The position numbers and the translations under genes were made by a program. A stretch of DNA of 38,368 bases from Amycolatopsis pittospori. Its GTDB lineage: Bacteria > Actinomycetota > Actinomycetes > Mycobacteriales > Pseudonocardiaceae. The notes below the pieces were generated by a model, which searched no databases, was not told the DNA's origin, and saw only the letters and a program-made list of their open reading frames with translations. Of the stretch, positions 9,036-16,170 are shown one piece after another. Within the stretch, counting starts at the first letter, position 1. The number at the start of each line of letters is the position of its first letter. The stretch is from NCBI RefSeq assembly GCF_013870525.1, contig NZ_JACBXD010000075.1, positions 1-38,368 on the forward strand, written 5' to 3'.

Positions 9036-9198
9036 GGCGTGTTTCATAAGTCTGTTCGATGGGCTTCGTGATCCAGGTGGTTCCTGGCGGTGCGGGCGGA
9101 TCGCCCTCGTACCGGGTCGTACTCGGGCGCATCCGCCCGTGCCGTCAGGGGCCGCCTGGGCGCGAAGACCGCGAACCCGACTTGTGAAACACGCCCTA
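9033..9198. mobile_element. MITE-like palindromic element, 166 bp
   Basis: The element begins TAGGGCGTGTTTCATAAG (9033) and ends with its near-perfect inverse (9181-9198, one mismatch in 18 bp), with TA at both outer ends. The similarity continues inward with short mismatches and indels: GTTCG, CTTCG, CCAGG, CCTG and the CGGGCGGAT blocks all recur in inverse order. The whole element can therefore fold as one long hairpin. No transposase is encoded. TA-flanked termini suggest mobilisation in trans by an IS5/IS427- or IS630-type transposase. The left TA plus G forms the LacI gene's stop codon. Confidence 0.75.
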
Positions 9199-9237
9199 GC
9201 ACCCCATTCCGGACCGCACAAGGCGGTCCCGGCGATA

Positions 9238-9284
9238 TGTGGACAACCCGCCCCGATCGAGCGGCGGACAACTACTTATCCACA
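9238..9284. promoter_or_regulatory. Pair of DnaA-box-like sites in opposite orientation
   Basis: TGTGGACAA lies at 9238-9246 and TTATCCACA at 9276-9284, facing each other. A weaker CGGACAAC lies between. They are about 100 bp upstream of the small secreted-protein gene. Both match DnaA-box consensus forms. There are too few for an origin, so local binding or titration is the most that can be suggested. Confidence 0.45.
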
Positions 9285-9387
9285 GAAGTAGAAATGCGGG
9301 CTGACAAAGCCTTCCCGGCGAGCCATCGTGGAATCACACATTCACCGGCGACCGGAAAGCCGCCGATTCACGGGGGAGAACCCAGCC

Positions 9388-9777
9388 ATGCAACGACGTT
9401 TGACGAACCTGCGCGCACGCCTCCCGCACGTCCTCCTGCTGACCATGGTCGGCCTGCTGACCAGCGCCGGAGTCGCGAGCGCCGCCGCCGCACCGCCCGA
9501 CCCCGCCTGCCAGAAGGGCGAGTTCTGCGTATGGGCCGACGAATCCTATGGCGGCGACGTACAGAAATTCGACCTGCGCACCTCGAATCCCGAAGAATGC
9601 ATTCCCCTGCCCGAAGACTTCGACGGACATTCGTTCGTCAACCGCCTGAGCCGGGACGTCACGATCTACCAGAGTGAAGAGTGCACCACCGAGGGAGATT
9701 TCATCACCTATCCGGGTGGCGGCACCTACGTGCCCCAGGGACCGTTCGTGATCCGAGCCCTCAAGATCTGGGACTGA
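9388..9777 (+). CDS. Secreted peptidase inhibitor family I36-like protein
   Basis: The 129-residue precursor has a basic N-terminus, a hydrophobic stretch and an Ala-rich signal-peptidase region (ASAAAAPP, cleavage near residue 35). The mature part holds cysteines in CQKGEFCVWADESYGG and later ECI and ECT, and an aromatic, Gly-rich C-terminus. GEFCVWADESYGG followed by FVNRLSRDVTIYQSEEC is typical of the small extracellular I36/crystallin-like proteins of actinobacteria. Family members include a Streptomyces metalloprotease inhibitor. ATG 9388 has GGGGGAG nine bases upstream. The two boxes at 9238-9284 lie in its upstream region. Confidence 0.75.
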   Translation: MQRRLTNLRARLPHVLLLTMVGLLTSAGVASAAAAPPDPACQKGEFCVWADESYGGDVQKFDLRTSNPEECIPLPEDFDGHSFVNRLSRDVTIYQSEECTTEGDFITYPGGGTYVPQGPFVIRALKIWD

Positions 9778-9788
9778 CCACCCCCGAC

Positions 9789-9838
9789 GGTTCGTGCCGG
9801 TCGCTCGCCGGGGAGTCGACTCGCGACCAGCACGAACC
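9789..9838. terminator. Hairpin 1 of a three-hairpin block
   Basis: Arms GGTTCGTGCCGGTCGC (9789-9804) and its inverse (9823-9838) pair over 16 bp with one mismatch and an 18-base loop. It starts 12 bp after the stop of the secreted-protein gene and has no T-run. It probably stops or stabilises that transcript. Confidence 0.55.
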
Positions 9839-9840
9839 CT

Positions 9841-9865
9841 GGGGCCGCTCCCCCGAAGCGGCCCC
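9841..9865. terminator. Hairpin 2 of the block
   Basis: A perfect 9-bp stem GGGGCCGCT (9841-9849) pairs with AGCGGCCCC (9857-9865) around a 7-base loop. It lies between hairpins 1 and 3 with almost no spacing. Confidence 0.5.
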
Positions 9866-9909
9866 CGCCCGTGAGCGCGTCACACCGCGTCGCGACGCGC
9901 TCACGGGCG
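9866..9909. terminator. Hairpin 3 of the block, long perfect stem
   Basis: A perfect 16-bp stem CGCCCGTGAGCGCGTC (9866-9881) pairs with 9894-9909 around a 12-base loop. The sequence TTCCAAAAAA follows, so on the reverse strand the stem is preceded by T-rich sequence. It could be a bidirectional terminator or a repeated palindrome. The rest of the 9910-10020 gap shows nothing more that I can support. Confidence 0.5.
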
Positions 9910-10020
9910 TTCCAAAAAACGGTGGGCTCGACCTGAAACGATCTGGCGGTGTCGAACGATCGACAGGTTGGCGACGGCTAAGCTGCCGAAGCTGGGCGAC
10001 ACCCAACGTCGCCGACGTCG

Positions 10021-10094
10021 GCCCTCGTAGCTCAGCTGGATAGAGCAAGAGCCTTCTAATCTCTAGGTCGCAGGTTCAAGTCCTGCCGGGGGCA
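10021..10094 (+). tRNA. tRNA-Arg (anticodon TCT)
   Basis: The cloverleaf is readable: acceptor GCCCTCG pairs with CGGGGGC, the D arm is GCTC-AGCTGGATA-GAGC, the anticodon loop is CTTCTAA with anticodon TCT, and the T arm is GCAGG-TTCAAGT-CCTGC. The discriminator base is A, and CCA is not encoded. The anticodon stem has one C-T mismatch next to the loop. It reads AGA codons, which are rare in a high-GC genome. Confidence 0.93.
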
Positions 10095-10107
10095 CGCCGC
10101 CAGGGAT

Positions 10108-10137
10108 AACCCCTGGTCACGAAAGTGATCAGGGGTT
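10108..10137 (+). terminator. Terminator after tRNA-Arg
   Basis: AACCCCTGGTCAC (10108-10120), loop GAAA, then GTGATCAGGGGTT (10125-10137) form a 13-bp stem with one G-T pair. CCCTTATCT follows. The position 13 bp after the tRNA fits an intrinsic terminator. Confidence 0.8.
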
Positions 10138-10424
10138 CCCTTATCTGTACGGTCCACCACCCGCCCACCGGATTCGGTGGGCGGGGCGAGCCGAGTACGG
10201 GTGGGTTCCGGACTTCCGGCCCAGTGGGCGATAGGCCGAATGCCCGCCGGATCCCTCGGCCGGGGCACAGGCGACCTCGATCACGATTCCGCAGGACTCG
10301 TACCGTCAAAGTCCACCGATATTTCTCGGCCCAGTGCCAGTAATTCACCAGGCCGCTCGGTTCACAATGGACGCCGGGCCACACCAACGCCCTGCACCCC
10401 AACGCCGGTGGCCCAGCCGGGCTT
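10138..10424. other. Gene-free stretch with one small hairpin
   Basis: I see no credible gene in this gap between the tRNA terminator and the convergent MarR gene. A perfect 9-bp stem CGCCCACCG / CGGTGGGCG with loop GATT lies at 10162-10183 and could be a second terminator. The rest shows no repeat or RNA that I recognise. Confidence 0.45.
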
Positions 10425-10835
10425 TCAAGCGCCGAGGCTCCGGAGCGCCACGAGCACCTCGTCGGTGACGCCCAGACCGGCTTCGACCTCGGTCACCTTC
10501 ACCGCGACACGCCGGTGCGTCGCCCGGCCGCGGGCGCTGAGGTGGACGAGTACCCGGCGCCGGTCGGCGGCGTCGACCTCACGGTAGGCCTGCGCGGTGG
10601 TCACCAGCTTGTCGACGACCCTGGTCAGCGTCGGCCCGGTGGTCAGCGTCAGGTCGGCGAGGTCGGCCATGGCGAGGCCGCCCTTGCCGCTCAGCGCGTC
10701 CAGCACCAGCCACTGGTCCAGGGTCAGGCCCTCCTTGGCGAGCACCTGCTCCACCCTGGCCGCGACGGCGCGCGCGGCGCGGGTGAGCGAGCCGGTGAGC
10801 GACCTTCCGGCGGTCGCGACGCCGCGTGTCCCCAT
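10425..10835 (-). CDS. MarR-family regulator of the amide module
   Basis: The 136-residue protein has the MarR winged-helix core: LTLDQWLVLDALSGKGGLAMADLADLTLTTGPTLTRVVDKL, then the wing AYREVDAADRRRVLVHLSARG. ATG 10835 has AAGGGGA about seven bases upstream. The open frame continues upstream but antisenses the next gene. It is divergent from the AmiC-like gene, with an 87-bp gap that holds a palindrome repeated before amiS. In Mycobacterium smegmatis the acetamidase operon is known to use a MarR-like repressor (AmiA) with an AmiC-like protein, so a comparable role is likely here. Confidence 0.82.
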   Translation of the reverse strand: MGTRGVATAGRSLTGSLTRAARAVAARVEQVLAKEGLTLDQWLVLDALSGKGGLAMADLADLTLTTGPTLTRVVDKLVTTAQAYREVDAADRRRVLVHLSARGRATHRRVAVKVTEVEAGLGVTDEVLVALRSLGA

Positions 10836-10874
10836 AACCCGTCCCCTTGCCAAAACCGGACACCGTCGCAATAC

Positions 10875-10886
10875 TTCCAGGTGAAA
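10875..10886. promoter_or_regulatory. Putative MarR operator, site 1
   Basis: TTCCAGGTGAAA fits the inverted repeat TTYCA-N2-TGRAA. It lies in the gap between the divergent MarR and AmiC-like genes. The same pattern is found at 12037-12048, and both sites begin ATAC and end AT four bases outside the core. Confidence 0.6.
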
Positions 10887-10922
10887 GCATTTTGACCTTA
10901 CCGGGCCACCGCACGGAGCGCC

Positions 10923-11999
10923 ATGCCCCTTCGCCTCGCCACGCGGACCCGCGACGACACCTGGCGGGTGGCCATGGTGGTCCCGTTGCAGGGTCCCGCC
11001 GGGCTGTTCGGCCCCTCCTGCGAGGCGATCACCGACCTGGCCGTGCACGAACTCAACGAATCCGGCGGCATCCTCGGCAGACAGGTCGAGGCCGAGGTGG
11101 TCGACGGCGGCGGTACGCCCGCGCAAGTGGCCGACGACTTGCGCAGGCTCGTCGACAGCGGACAGGTCGACGCGGTGTCCGGCTGGCACATCTCGTCGAT
11201 CCGGCACGCGCTCGCGCCGGTCGTGGCCGACAGACTGCCGTACGTGTACACGTCGCTCTACGAAGGCGGCGAGCGACGTTCGGGCATCTTCTGCACGGGC
11301 GAGACGCCGCGCTGCCAGATCGAGCCGGCGTTGCGCTGGCTGCGCGACAACCTCGGCGCCCGCCAATGGTTCGTCGTGGGTGACGACTACGTCTGGCCGC
11401 GCCGGTCGGCGCGGGCGATCCGGCAGTACGCGAAGGATCTCGATCTGCGCATCACCGGCGAGGCGTTCGTCGGACTCGGCGCGGGTGACATGTCCACAGT
11501 GGTCCGTTCCGTCGAACAGTCCACAAGCGACGGTGTACTCATGTTGCTGGTCGGGCAGGACGCGGTGCGCTTCAACCGCGCCTTCGCCGCGCAGGGACTC
11601 ACCGACAGGCTCGTCCGCTTCAGCCCGCTGATGGAGGAGAACATGCTCCTGGCCAGCGGTGCGAACGCCACCGGGAACCTCTACGTCTCCGCCGCCTATT
11701 TCCGCTCCATGGTCACCGCCGACGCCATGGACCTGCTCGGCCGCTACGTCGACCGCAACGGACCCGGCGCGCCGGCGCTGAACAACGCGGCCGAATCCTG
11801 TTACGAGGGGCTGCACACGCTGGCGGAACTCGTCCGCCGTGCGGGCACACCGGAGCTGCCCGCGCTCAACGCGGCGATCGACGGTGTCGCGTACCACGGG
11901 CCGCGGGGCACGGTCGAATTCCGCGGACAGCAGGCCGACCAGCACGTCCATCTCGCGGTCGCCGACGGCTACGACTTCGAAGTCCTCACCCGGCTCTAG
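10923..11999 (+). CDS. AmiC-like amide-binding protein (cytoplasmic, periplasmic-binding-protein fold)
   Basis: This 358-residue protein has the type 1 periplasmic-binding fold seen in AmiC and branched-chain amino acid binding proteins: VVPLQGPAGLFGPSCEAI at the N-terminus, NESGGILGRQVE near residue 40, then NAAESCYEGLHTLAELV near 290. It has no signal peptide or lipobox, so it should be cytoplasmic. In Pseudomonas, AmiC senses amides and restrains the antiterminator AmiR. No AmiR-like ANTAR gene is present here. With amiS and amiE downstream, an amide-sensing role together with the MarR protein is likely. ATG 10923 has GGAG six bases upstream. Confidence 0.82.
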   Translation: MPLRLATRTRDDTWRVAMVVPLQGPAGLFGPSCEAITDLAVHELNESGGILGRQVEAEVVDGGGTPAQVADDLRRLVDSGQVDAVSGWHISSIRHALAPVVADRLPYVYTSLYEGGERRSGIFCTGETPRCQIEPALRWLRDNLGARQWFVVGDDYVWPRRSARAIRQYAKDLDLRITGEAFVGLGAGDMSTVVRSVEQSTSDGVLMLLVGQDAVRFNRAFAAQGLTDRLVRFSPLMEENMLLASGANATGNLYVSAAYFRSMVTADAMDLLGRYVDRNGPGAPALNNAAESCYEGLHTLAELVRRAGTPELPALNAAIDGVAYHGPRGTVEFRGQQADQHVHLAVADGYDFEVLTRL

Positions 12000-12001
12000 G
12001 A

Positions 12002-12024
12002 CCGGCGCTCTTGACGGGCGCCGG
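12002..12024 (+). terminator. Hairpin between the AmiC-like gene and amiS
   Basis: CCGGCGC (12002-12008) and GCGCCGG (12018-12024) form a perfect 7-bp stem directly after the AmiC-like stop codon. There is no T-run. It may attenuate readthrough or just end the first transcript. Confidence 0.4.
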
Positions 12025-12036
12025 CGCACCACATAC

Positions 12037-12048
12037 TTTCATCTGGAA
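12037..12048. promoter_or_regulatory. Putative MarR operator, site 2
   Basis: TTTCATCTGGAA again fits TTYCA-N2-TGRAA. It lies 36 bp upstream of the amiS start. A second operator here suggests that amiS-amiE has its own regulated promoter besides readthrough from the AmiC-like gene. Confidence 0.6.
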
Positions 12049-12083
12049 TTATTTCATGTGACGCGTAATACGCGGAGGTGAGC

Positions 12084-12701
12084 ATGGGCAATGTGGGCCT
12101 GCTCTACGTCGGCGCCGCCTTGATGATCAACGGCCTGATGTTGCTCGGCCGGATACCACCCCGTTCGGCGGCGGTGCTGAACCTGTTCGTGGGCGCACTG
12201 CAGTGCGTCACCCCGACCGTGCTGATCGTCCAGGCTGGCGGGAACCCGGACGCGATCCTCGCGGCGTCGGGGCTGTACCTGTTCGGTTTCACGTACCTGT
12301 ACGTCGGCATCGCGAACCTCGCCGGCCTGCAGCCCGAGGGCATCGGCTGGTTCTCGCTCTTCGTGGCGGGCACGGCCGTGGTGTACGCGGGAATCGCGTT
12401 CTGGCGCGACGACGATCCCGTGTTCGGCGTCATCTGGCTGTCCTGGGCGCTGCTGTGGACGTTGTTCTTCCTGGTGCTCGGCCTCGGTATGGAGCGGCTG
12501 ACTCGGTTCACCGGCTGGACGGTCCTGTTGCTCAGCCAGCCGACCTGCACGGTTCCCGCCTTCCTCGGCTTGACCGGCGCCTACCGCAGCGATGGCGGCA
12601 CCGCGCTGCTGGCCGCCGCGATCGCCGTCGCGCTGATCGCGACGGCACTGGTGCTCCAGAAAACCCCTTCGGAGATAAGGAGTCCTCATGCGACACGGTG
12701 A
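12084..12701 (+). CDS. amiS: AmiS/UreI-family amide channel
   Basis: The 205-residue protein has six or seven hydrophobic helices and the family pattern: GLLYVGAALMINGLMLLG at the N-terminus, NLFVGALQCVTP near residue 37, GLYLFGFTYLYVGI near 65, and a C-terminal FTGWTVLLLSQPTCTVPAFL. The family forms proton-gated or passive channels for urea and short amides in the inner membrane. ATG 12084 has GGAGG five bases upstream; a GTG six bases earlier overlaps that site and is less likely. Its last 14 bp overlap amiE, which suggests translational coupling. Confidence 0.9.
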   Translation: MGNVGLLYVGAALMINGLMLLGRIPPRSAAVLNLFVGALQCVTPTVLIVQAGGNPDAILAASGLYLFGFTYLYVGIANLAGLQPEGIGWFSLFVAGTAVVYAGIAFWRDDDPVFGVIWLSWALLWTLFFLVLGLGMERLTRFTGWTVLLLSQPTCTVPAFLGLTGAYRSDGGTALLAAAIAVALIATALVLQKTPSEIRSPHATR

Positions 12702-13686
12702 CATTTCCGCCAGCCCGGACACGGTCGGCGTAGCGGTGGTCAACTACAAGATGCCGCGGCTGCACACCAAGGCCGAAGTCCTCGACAACGCCCGCAAGAT
12801 CGCCGAAATGGTGGTGGGCATGAAATCCGGCCTGCCCGGCATGGACCTCGTGGTGTTCCCGGAGTACTCGACCCAGGGAATCATGTACGACCCGAAGGAG
12901 ATGTACGAGATCGCGGCCACGATTCCGGGCGAGGAAACGGAAATCTTCGCCGCCGCCTGCCGCGAGGCGCAGACGTGGGGCGTCTTCTCCATCACCGGCG
13001 AGCGGCACGAAGACCACCCGAACAAGCCGCCGTACAACACCCTCGTGCTCATCAACGACCGGGGCGAGATCGTCCAGAAGTACCGGAAGATCCTTCCGTG
13101 GTGCCCGATCGAGGGCTGGTACCCCGGCGACGAGACCTACGTCAGCGACGGCCCCAAGGGGATGAAGATCTCCCTGATCATCTGCGACGACGGGAACTAC
13201 CCGGAGATCTGGCGCGACTGCGCGATGAAGGGCGCCGAACTGATCGTGCGCTGCCAGGGCTACATGTACCCGGCCAAGGAACAGCAGGTACTGATGGCCA
13301 AGGCGATGGCGTGGGCCAACAACTGTTACGTGGCGGTCGCGAACGCCGCCGGTTTCGACGGCGTCTACTCCTACTTCGGCCACTCCGCGATCATCGGCTT
13401 CGACGGCCGCACGCTCGGCGAGACCGGCGAAGAGGAGTACGGGATCCAGTACGCGCAGCTTTCGGTGTCGGCGATCCGCGACGCGCGCACCTACGACCAG
13501 TCGCAGAACCACATCTTCAAGTTGCTGCACCGGGGTTACACCGGCGTGCAGGACGCGGAGGAGGGCGACAAGGGCGTCGCGGACTGCCCGTTCGACTTCT
13601 ACAAGCTCTGGGTCACCGACGCCAAGAAGGCGCAGGAGAACGTCGAAGCGCTCACCCGGGACACCATCACTCCTCCGCACCCATGA
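12688..13686 (+). CDS. amiE: Aliphatic amidase (acylamide amidohydrolase)
   Basis: This 332-residue nitrilase-superfamily enzyme matches AmiE throughout. The catalytic triad falls at the same numbering as the Pseudomonas enzyme: Glu59 (FPEYSTQG), Lys134 (KYRKILPW) and Cys166 (IICDDGNYPEIWR). It hydrolyses short aliphatic amides to the acid and ammonia in the cytoplasm. The ATG at 12688 follows AAGGAG and lies inside the end of amiS. The 3' end overlaps the next, convergent gene by 20 bp. Confidence 0.97.
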   Translation: MRHGDISASPDTVGVAVVNYKMPRLHTKAEVLDNARKIAEMVVGMKSGLPGMDLVVFPEYSTQGIMYDPKEMYEIAATIPGEETEIFAAACREAQTWGVFSITGERHEDHPNKPPYNTLVLINDRGEIVQKYRKILPWCPIEGWYPGDETYVSDGPKGMKISLIICDDGNYPEIWRDCAMKGAELIVRCQGYMYPAKEQQVLMAKAMAWANNCYVAVANAAGFDGVYSYFGHSAIIGFDGRTLGETGEEEYGIQYAQLSVSAIRDARTYDQSQNHIFKLLHRGYTGVQDAEEGDKGVADCPFDFYKLWVTDAKKAQENVEALTRDTITPPHP

Positions 13687-14170
13687 TGAGGACGGTCAGC
13701 CGGACACCCCGTGACGTGTGGAGGAAACTCAGCACCAGCGGGACGAGTACGAGGGCGATATAGGTCCACAAGGGCCAGTGGTACAGGTGGGTCAGGTGCC
13801 ACGTCTCCTTGAGGGCGATGAAGAAGGCGCCCGCGCACACGATGAACCAGCCTTTGGCCTTGTTGGCGAAGGTGGTCATGGTGCGCCGCTGGCCGGCCGT
13901 GAGCGTCTTCATGAACTCGCGCTGCACCTTCTTCCGGCGACGGCGTTCCTTGATGACGGCCACCGGCGGCACCAGCCACCACCAGCTCGACGTGGGGGTG
14001 CCGCCGGTGGGACGGCGCGACTGGACCGAGCGCAGGTCTTCGAATCGCTCGCTCTCCTCGCGGAGTTCTAGGGCGCCCTGGTACATGGGCCCGGCGACCA
14101 GGAGCCAGCCACCGAGGAAGGCGGACCAGGCGACGACGTACTCGATGTGGATCACCCCTCCCTGGATCAC
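13667..14170 (-). CDS. Hypothetical membrane protein
   Basis: The 167-residue protein has a helix near residues 10-29 (YVVAWSAFLGGWLLVAGPM) and two more in the last third (GWFIVCAGAFFIALKE and PLWTYIALVLVPLVLSFLH). A soluble, basic middle region (IKERRRRKKVQREF) separates them. I do not recognise the family. The start is uncertain: GTG 14170, or GTG 14155 lying directly after AGGGAGG. It overlaps the end of amiE convergently and has no evident link to amide use. Confidence 0.65.
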   Translation of the reverse strand: MIQGGVIHIEYVVAWSAFLGGWLLVAGPMYQGALELREESERFEDLRSVQSRRPTGGTPTSSWWWLVPPVAVIKERRRRKKVQREFMKTLTAGQRRTMTTFANKAKGWFIVCAGAFFIALKETWHLTHLYHWPLWTYIALVLVPLVLSFLHTSRGVRLTVLIMGAEE

Positions 14171-14220
14171 CGCACGCCGTGATCCTTCAGCGGCAGCGTA
14201 TCGGCCCTAGGATCGGCGGG

Positions 14221-14685
14221 ATGGACAGGATCGACAGCGGCAGCCGGGTGATCGCCGCACCGCCCTTGACCGTCTACAACGCACTCCTCGACCGGGAGTC
14301 CCTCGAAGCCTGGCTGCCACCAGAAGGCATGCGCGGCCGGATCGAGCACTGGGACCCGAGGCCCGGCGGCGGATTCCGGATGACCCTCACCTACCTCGAC
14401 GCAGCCGGCGCTCCCGGCAAGAGTTCGGACGCGACGGACGTCGTCGAGGTAGGGTTCGCCGACCTCGTCCTAGCGGAACGCGTGGTGCAGCAGGCCGTCT
14501 TCGAGTCCGAGGACCCGGCTTTCGCGGGCACCATGACGATGACCTGGGACCTCGTTGCCACCGGTGACGGCACCGAAGTGACCGTCACCGCGACGGACGT
14601 GCCGTCCGGCATCGGCCAGGCGGATCACGAGGCCGGGATCGCGTCCTCACTGGCCAATTTGGCGTCCTTCGTCGAAGCGAGCTGA
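14221..14685 (+). CDS. SRPBCC (AHSA1-like) domain protein
   Basis: This 154-residue single-domain protein follows the START/AHSA1 pattern. The N-terminus SRVIAAPPLTVYNALLDRESLEAWLPPEGMRG gives the first strand and helices, RPGGGFRMTLTY the central strands, and MTMTWDLVATGDGTEVTVTATDVP the late strands. A C-terminal helix, HEAGIASSLANLASFVE, closes the cavity. The domain holds a hydrophobic ligand, which cannot be predicted. ATG 14221 has only a weak ribosome binding site. Its final 61 bp overlap the convergent MFS gene. Confidence 0.82.
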   Translation: MDRIDSGSRVIAAPPLTVYNALLDRESLEAWLPPEGMRGRIEHWDPRPGGGFRMTLTYLDAAGAPGKSSDATDVVEVGFADLVLAERVVQQAVFESEDPAFAGTMTMTWDLVATGDGTEVTVTATDVPSGIGQADHEAGIASSLANLASFVEAS

Positions 14686-16073
14686 CGTCCGGACGCGGTG
14701 GCGATCGCGGCGAGGACGGCCATCACCAGTGGCACGACCAGTGCCGCCCGGAATCCGCCGAGCGCGGCTTCAGGCGTGTCACTTGTCCCGGCGGCGCTGA
14801 CGGCGGTCACCGCCGAAAGCCCGAGCGCGGCTCCGAACTGGAAGGATGTGTACAGCAGGCCGCCCGCCAGTCCCTGCTCGTCCTCGGCGATGCCGTCGGT
14901 GGCGACGATCGTCAGCGGTCCGTAGGCGAGCGCGAACCCGAGGCCCAGAAGGATCATCGACGGGAACATCGCCGCGTATGTCCAGTCCAGGCCCAGCGGC
15001 AGGAAGAGCGCGTACGCCACGATGGCGAGCAGGAGACCGCCGAAGATCACCCGTATATTGCCGAATCTCGCCACCAGCCGAGGGGTCAGCGTCGGTGCGA
15101 GGATCGCGTCGATCCCGGTCGCCAGCAGCGCCAGGCTCGTCTCGAGTGTCGACCATCCCCGGAGTTCTTGCAGGTACAGCGTGACGAGGAACTGGAAGCC
15201 GAAGAACGAGCCGGCGTAGAGCAGCGCACTGACGTTGGCCCGCACCAGCTGCCCCGACCTCAGGATGCCGAGCCGCACCAGCGGCGCGGGCGAGCGGCGT
15301 TCGATGGCCACGAAAGCCGCCAGCGCGGCCACTCCACCGGTGAAGGACGCGACCGTCCAGCCCCAGTCCTTTCCGGGGTGTTCCAACCGCACCACCGCGT
15401 ACGCGATCAGCAGCATGGCGGCGGTCACCGTGACCGCACCGGCGAAATCGGCGCGCCGGGGAGGGCGTTCCCGGGCAGGCGGCTCCTTGATGAGCCACAG
15501 CGCGGCGGCCAGGATGACCGCGGACAGCATCACCGGGGTGAAGAACACCCAGCGCCAGTCGATTCTGGTCAGCAGCCCGCCGATGACCAGGCCGAGCGAA
15601 AAGCCGCCCGCCGCCGTACCGGCGTAGAACAACAGCGCTTTGGTGCGGTTCGGGCCTTCTTCGAAGCTCGTGGTGATGATCGACAGGCCCGCCGGGGTCA
15701 TGAAGGCCGCCGCGACGCCGCTGACGAACCGGGCCAGCAACAGCATCCAGCCCTCGGTGGCGAACCCGCCGAGCCCGGAGAACACGAGGAACACCACCAG
15801 CCAGGTCAGGAACATGCGGCGGCGGCCGTACATGTCGGCGGCACGCCCGCCCAGCAGCATGAACCCGCCGTAACCGAGCACGTAGGCGCTCACCACGCCG
15901 CTCAGCGTCGCGGTCGACAGGCCGAGTTCGGCCCGGATGGACGGTAACGCCACGTTCAGCATCGCGACGTCGATCCCCTCCAGGAAGATGGCGCCGCACA
16001 GCACCAGGAGCACGCCCCAGGCCCGGCCGCCCATCTTGTCGGCGGCGCGCGGCGGCGTTTGCGTGATGGTCAA
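14625..16073 (-). CDS. MFS drug exporter, DHA2 (EmrB/QacA-type, 14 helices)
   Basis: This 482-residue transporter has the DHA2 hallmarks: FLEGIDVAMLNVALPSIRAELG in helix 1, GGRAADMYGRRRMFL as motif A, and RFVSGVAAAFMTPAGLSII near residue 115. The total of about 14 helices fits the proton-coupled multidrug exporters. The start is TTG 16073, with GGGAG seven bases upstream; an internal ATG 13 codons later is less likely. It is divergent from an HxlR regulator across a 97-bp gap with two palindromes, so control by that regulator is likely. Confidence 0.9.
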   Translation of the reverse strand: MTITQTPPRAADKMGGRAWGVLLVLCGAIFLEGIDVAMLNVALPSIRAELGLSTATLSGVVSAYVLGYGGFMLLGGRAADMYGRRRMFLTWLVVFLVFSGLGGFATEGWMLLLARFVSGVAAAFMTPAGLSIITTSFEEGPNRTKALLFYAGTAAGGFSLGLVIGGLLTRIDWRWVFFTPVMLSAVILAAALWLIKEPPARERPPRRADFAGAVTVTAAMLLIAYAVVRLEHPGKDWGWTVASFTGGVAALAAFVAIERRSPAPLVRLGILRSGQLVRANVSALLYAGSFFGFQFLVTLYLQELRGWSTLETSLALLATGIDAILAPTLTPRLVARFGNIRVIFGGLLLAIVAYALFLPLGLDWTYAAMFPSMILLGLGFALAYGPLTIVATDGIAEDEQGLAGGLLYTSFQFGAALGLSAVTAVSAAGTSDTPEAALGGFRAALVVPLVMAVLAAIATASGRQLASTKDAKLASEDAIPAS

Positions 16074-16096
16074 GGTCGCTCTCCCTCAGTGAAAAC

Positions 16097-16141
16097 GGAA
16101 CCGACGGTTACTCATCAGCCGGTCGGTTCCCTCTTGTAACC
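16097..16141. promoter_or_regulatory. Two interleaved inverted repeats, probable HxlR operator
   Basis: GGAACCGAC (16097-16105) pairs with GTCGGTTCC (16122-16130), and GGTTAC (16106-16111) pairs with GTAACC (16136-16141). Both lie between the divergent exporter and HxlR genes. Their overlap would place a dimer on either promoter. Confidence 0.6.
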
Positions 16142-16170
16142 AAGGGGATCTTCCGTCACCATCGAGGACC

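Noticed and set aside
9238..9284. Replication origin suggested by DnaA boxes
   Set aside because: Only two boxes at each place, and no dnaA, dnaN or AT-rich unwinding region nearby.
10021..10137. tRNA-Arg as an integration site of a genomic island
   Set aside because: No integrase gene and no visible repeat of the tRNA 3' end in the window.
10425..12032. Single 535-codon reverse frame joining the MarR gene to sequence opposite the AmiC-like gene
   Set aside because: Only the last 136 codons are MarR-like; the rest is the shadow of the AmiC-like gene.
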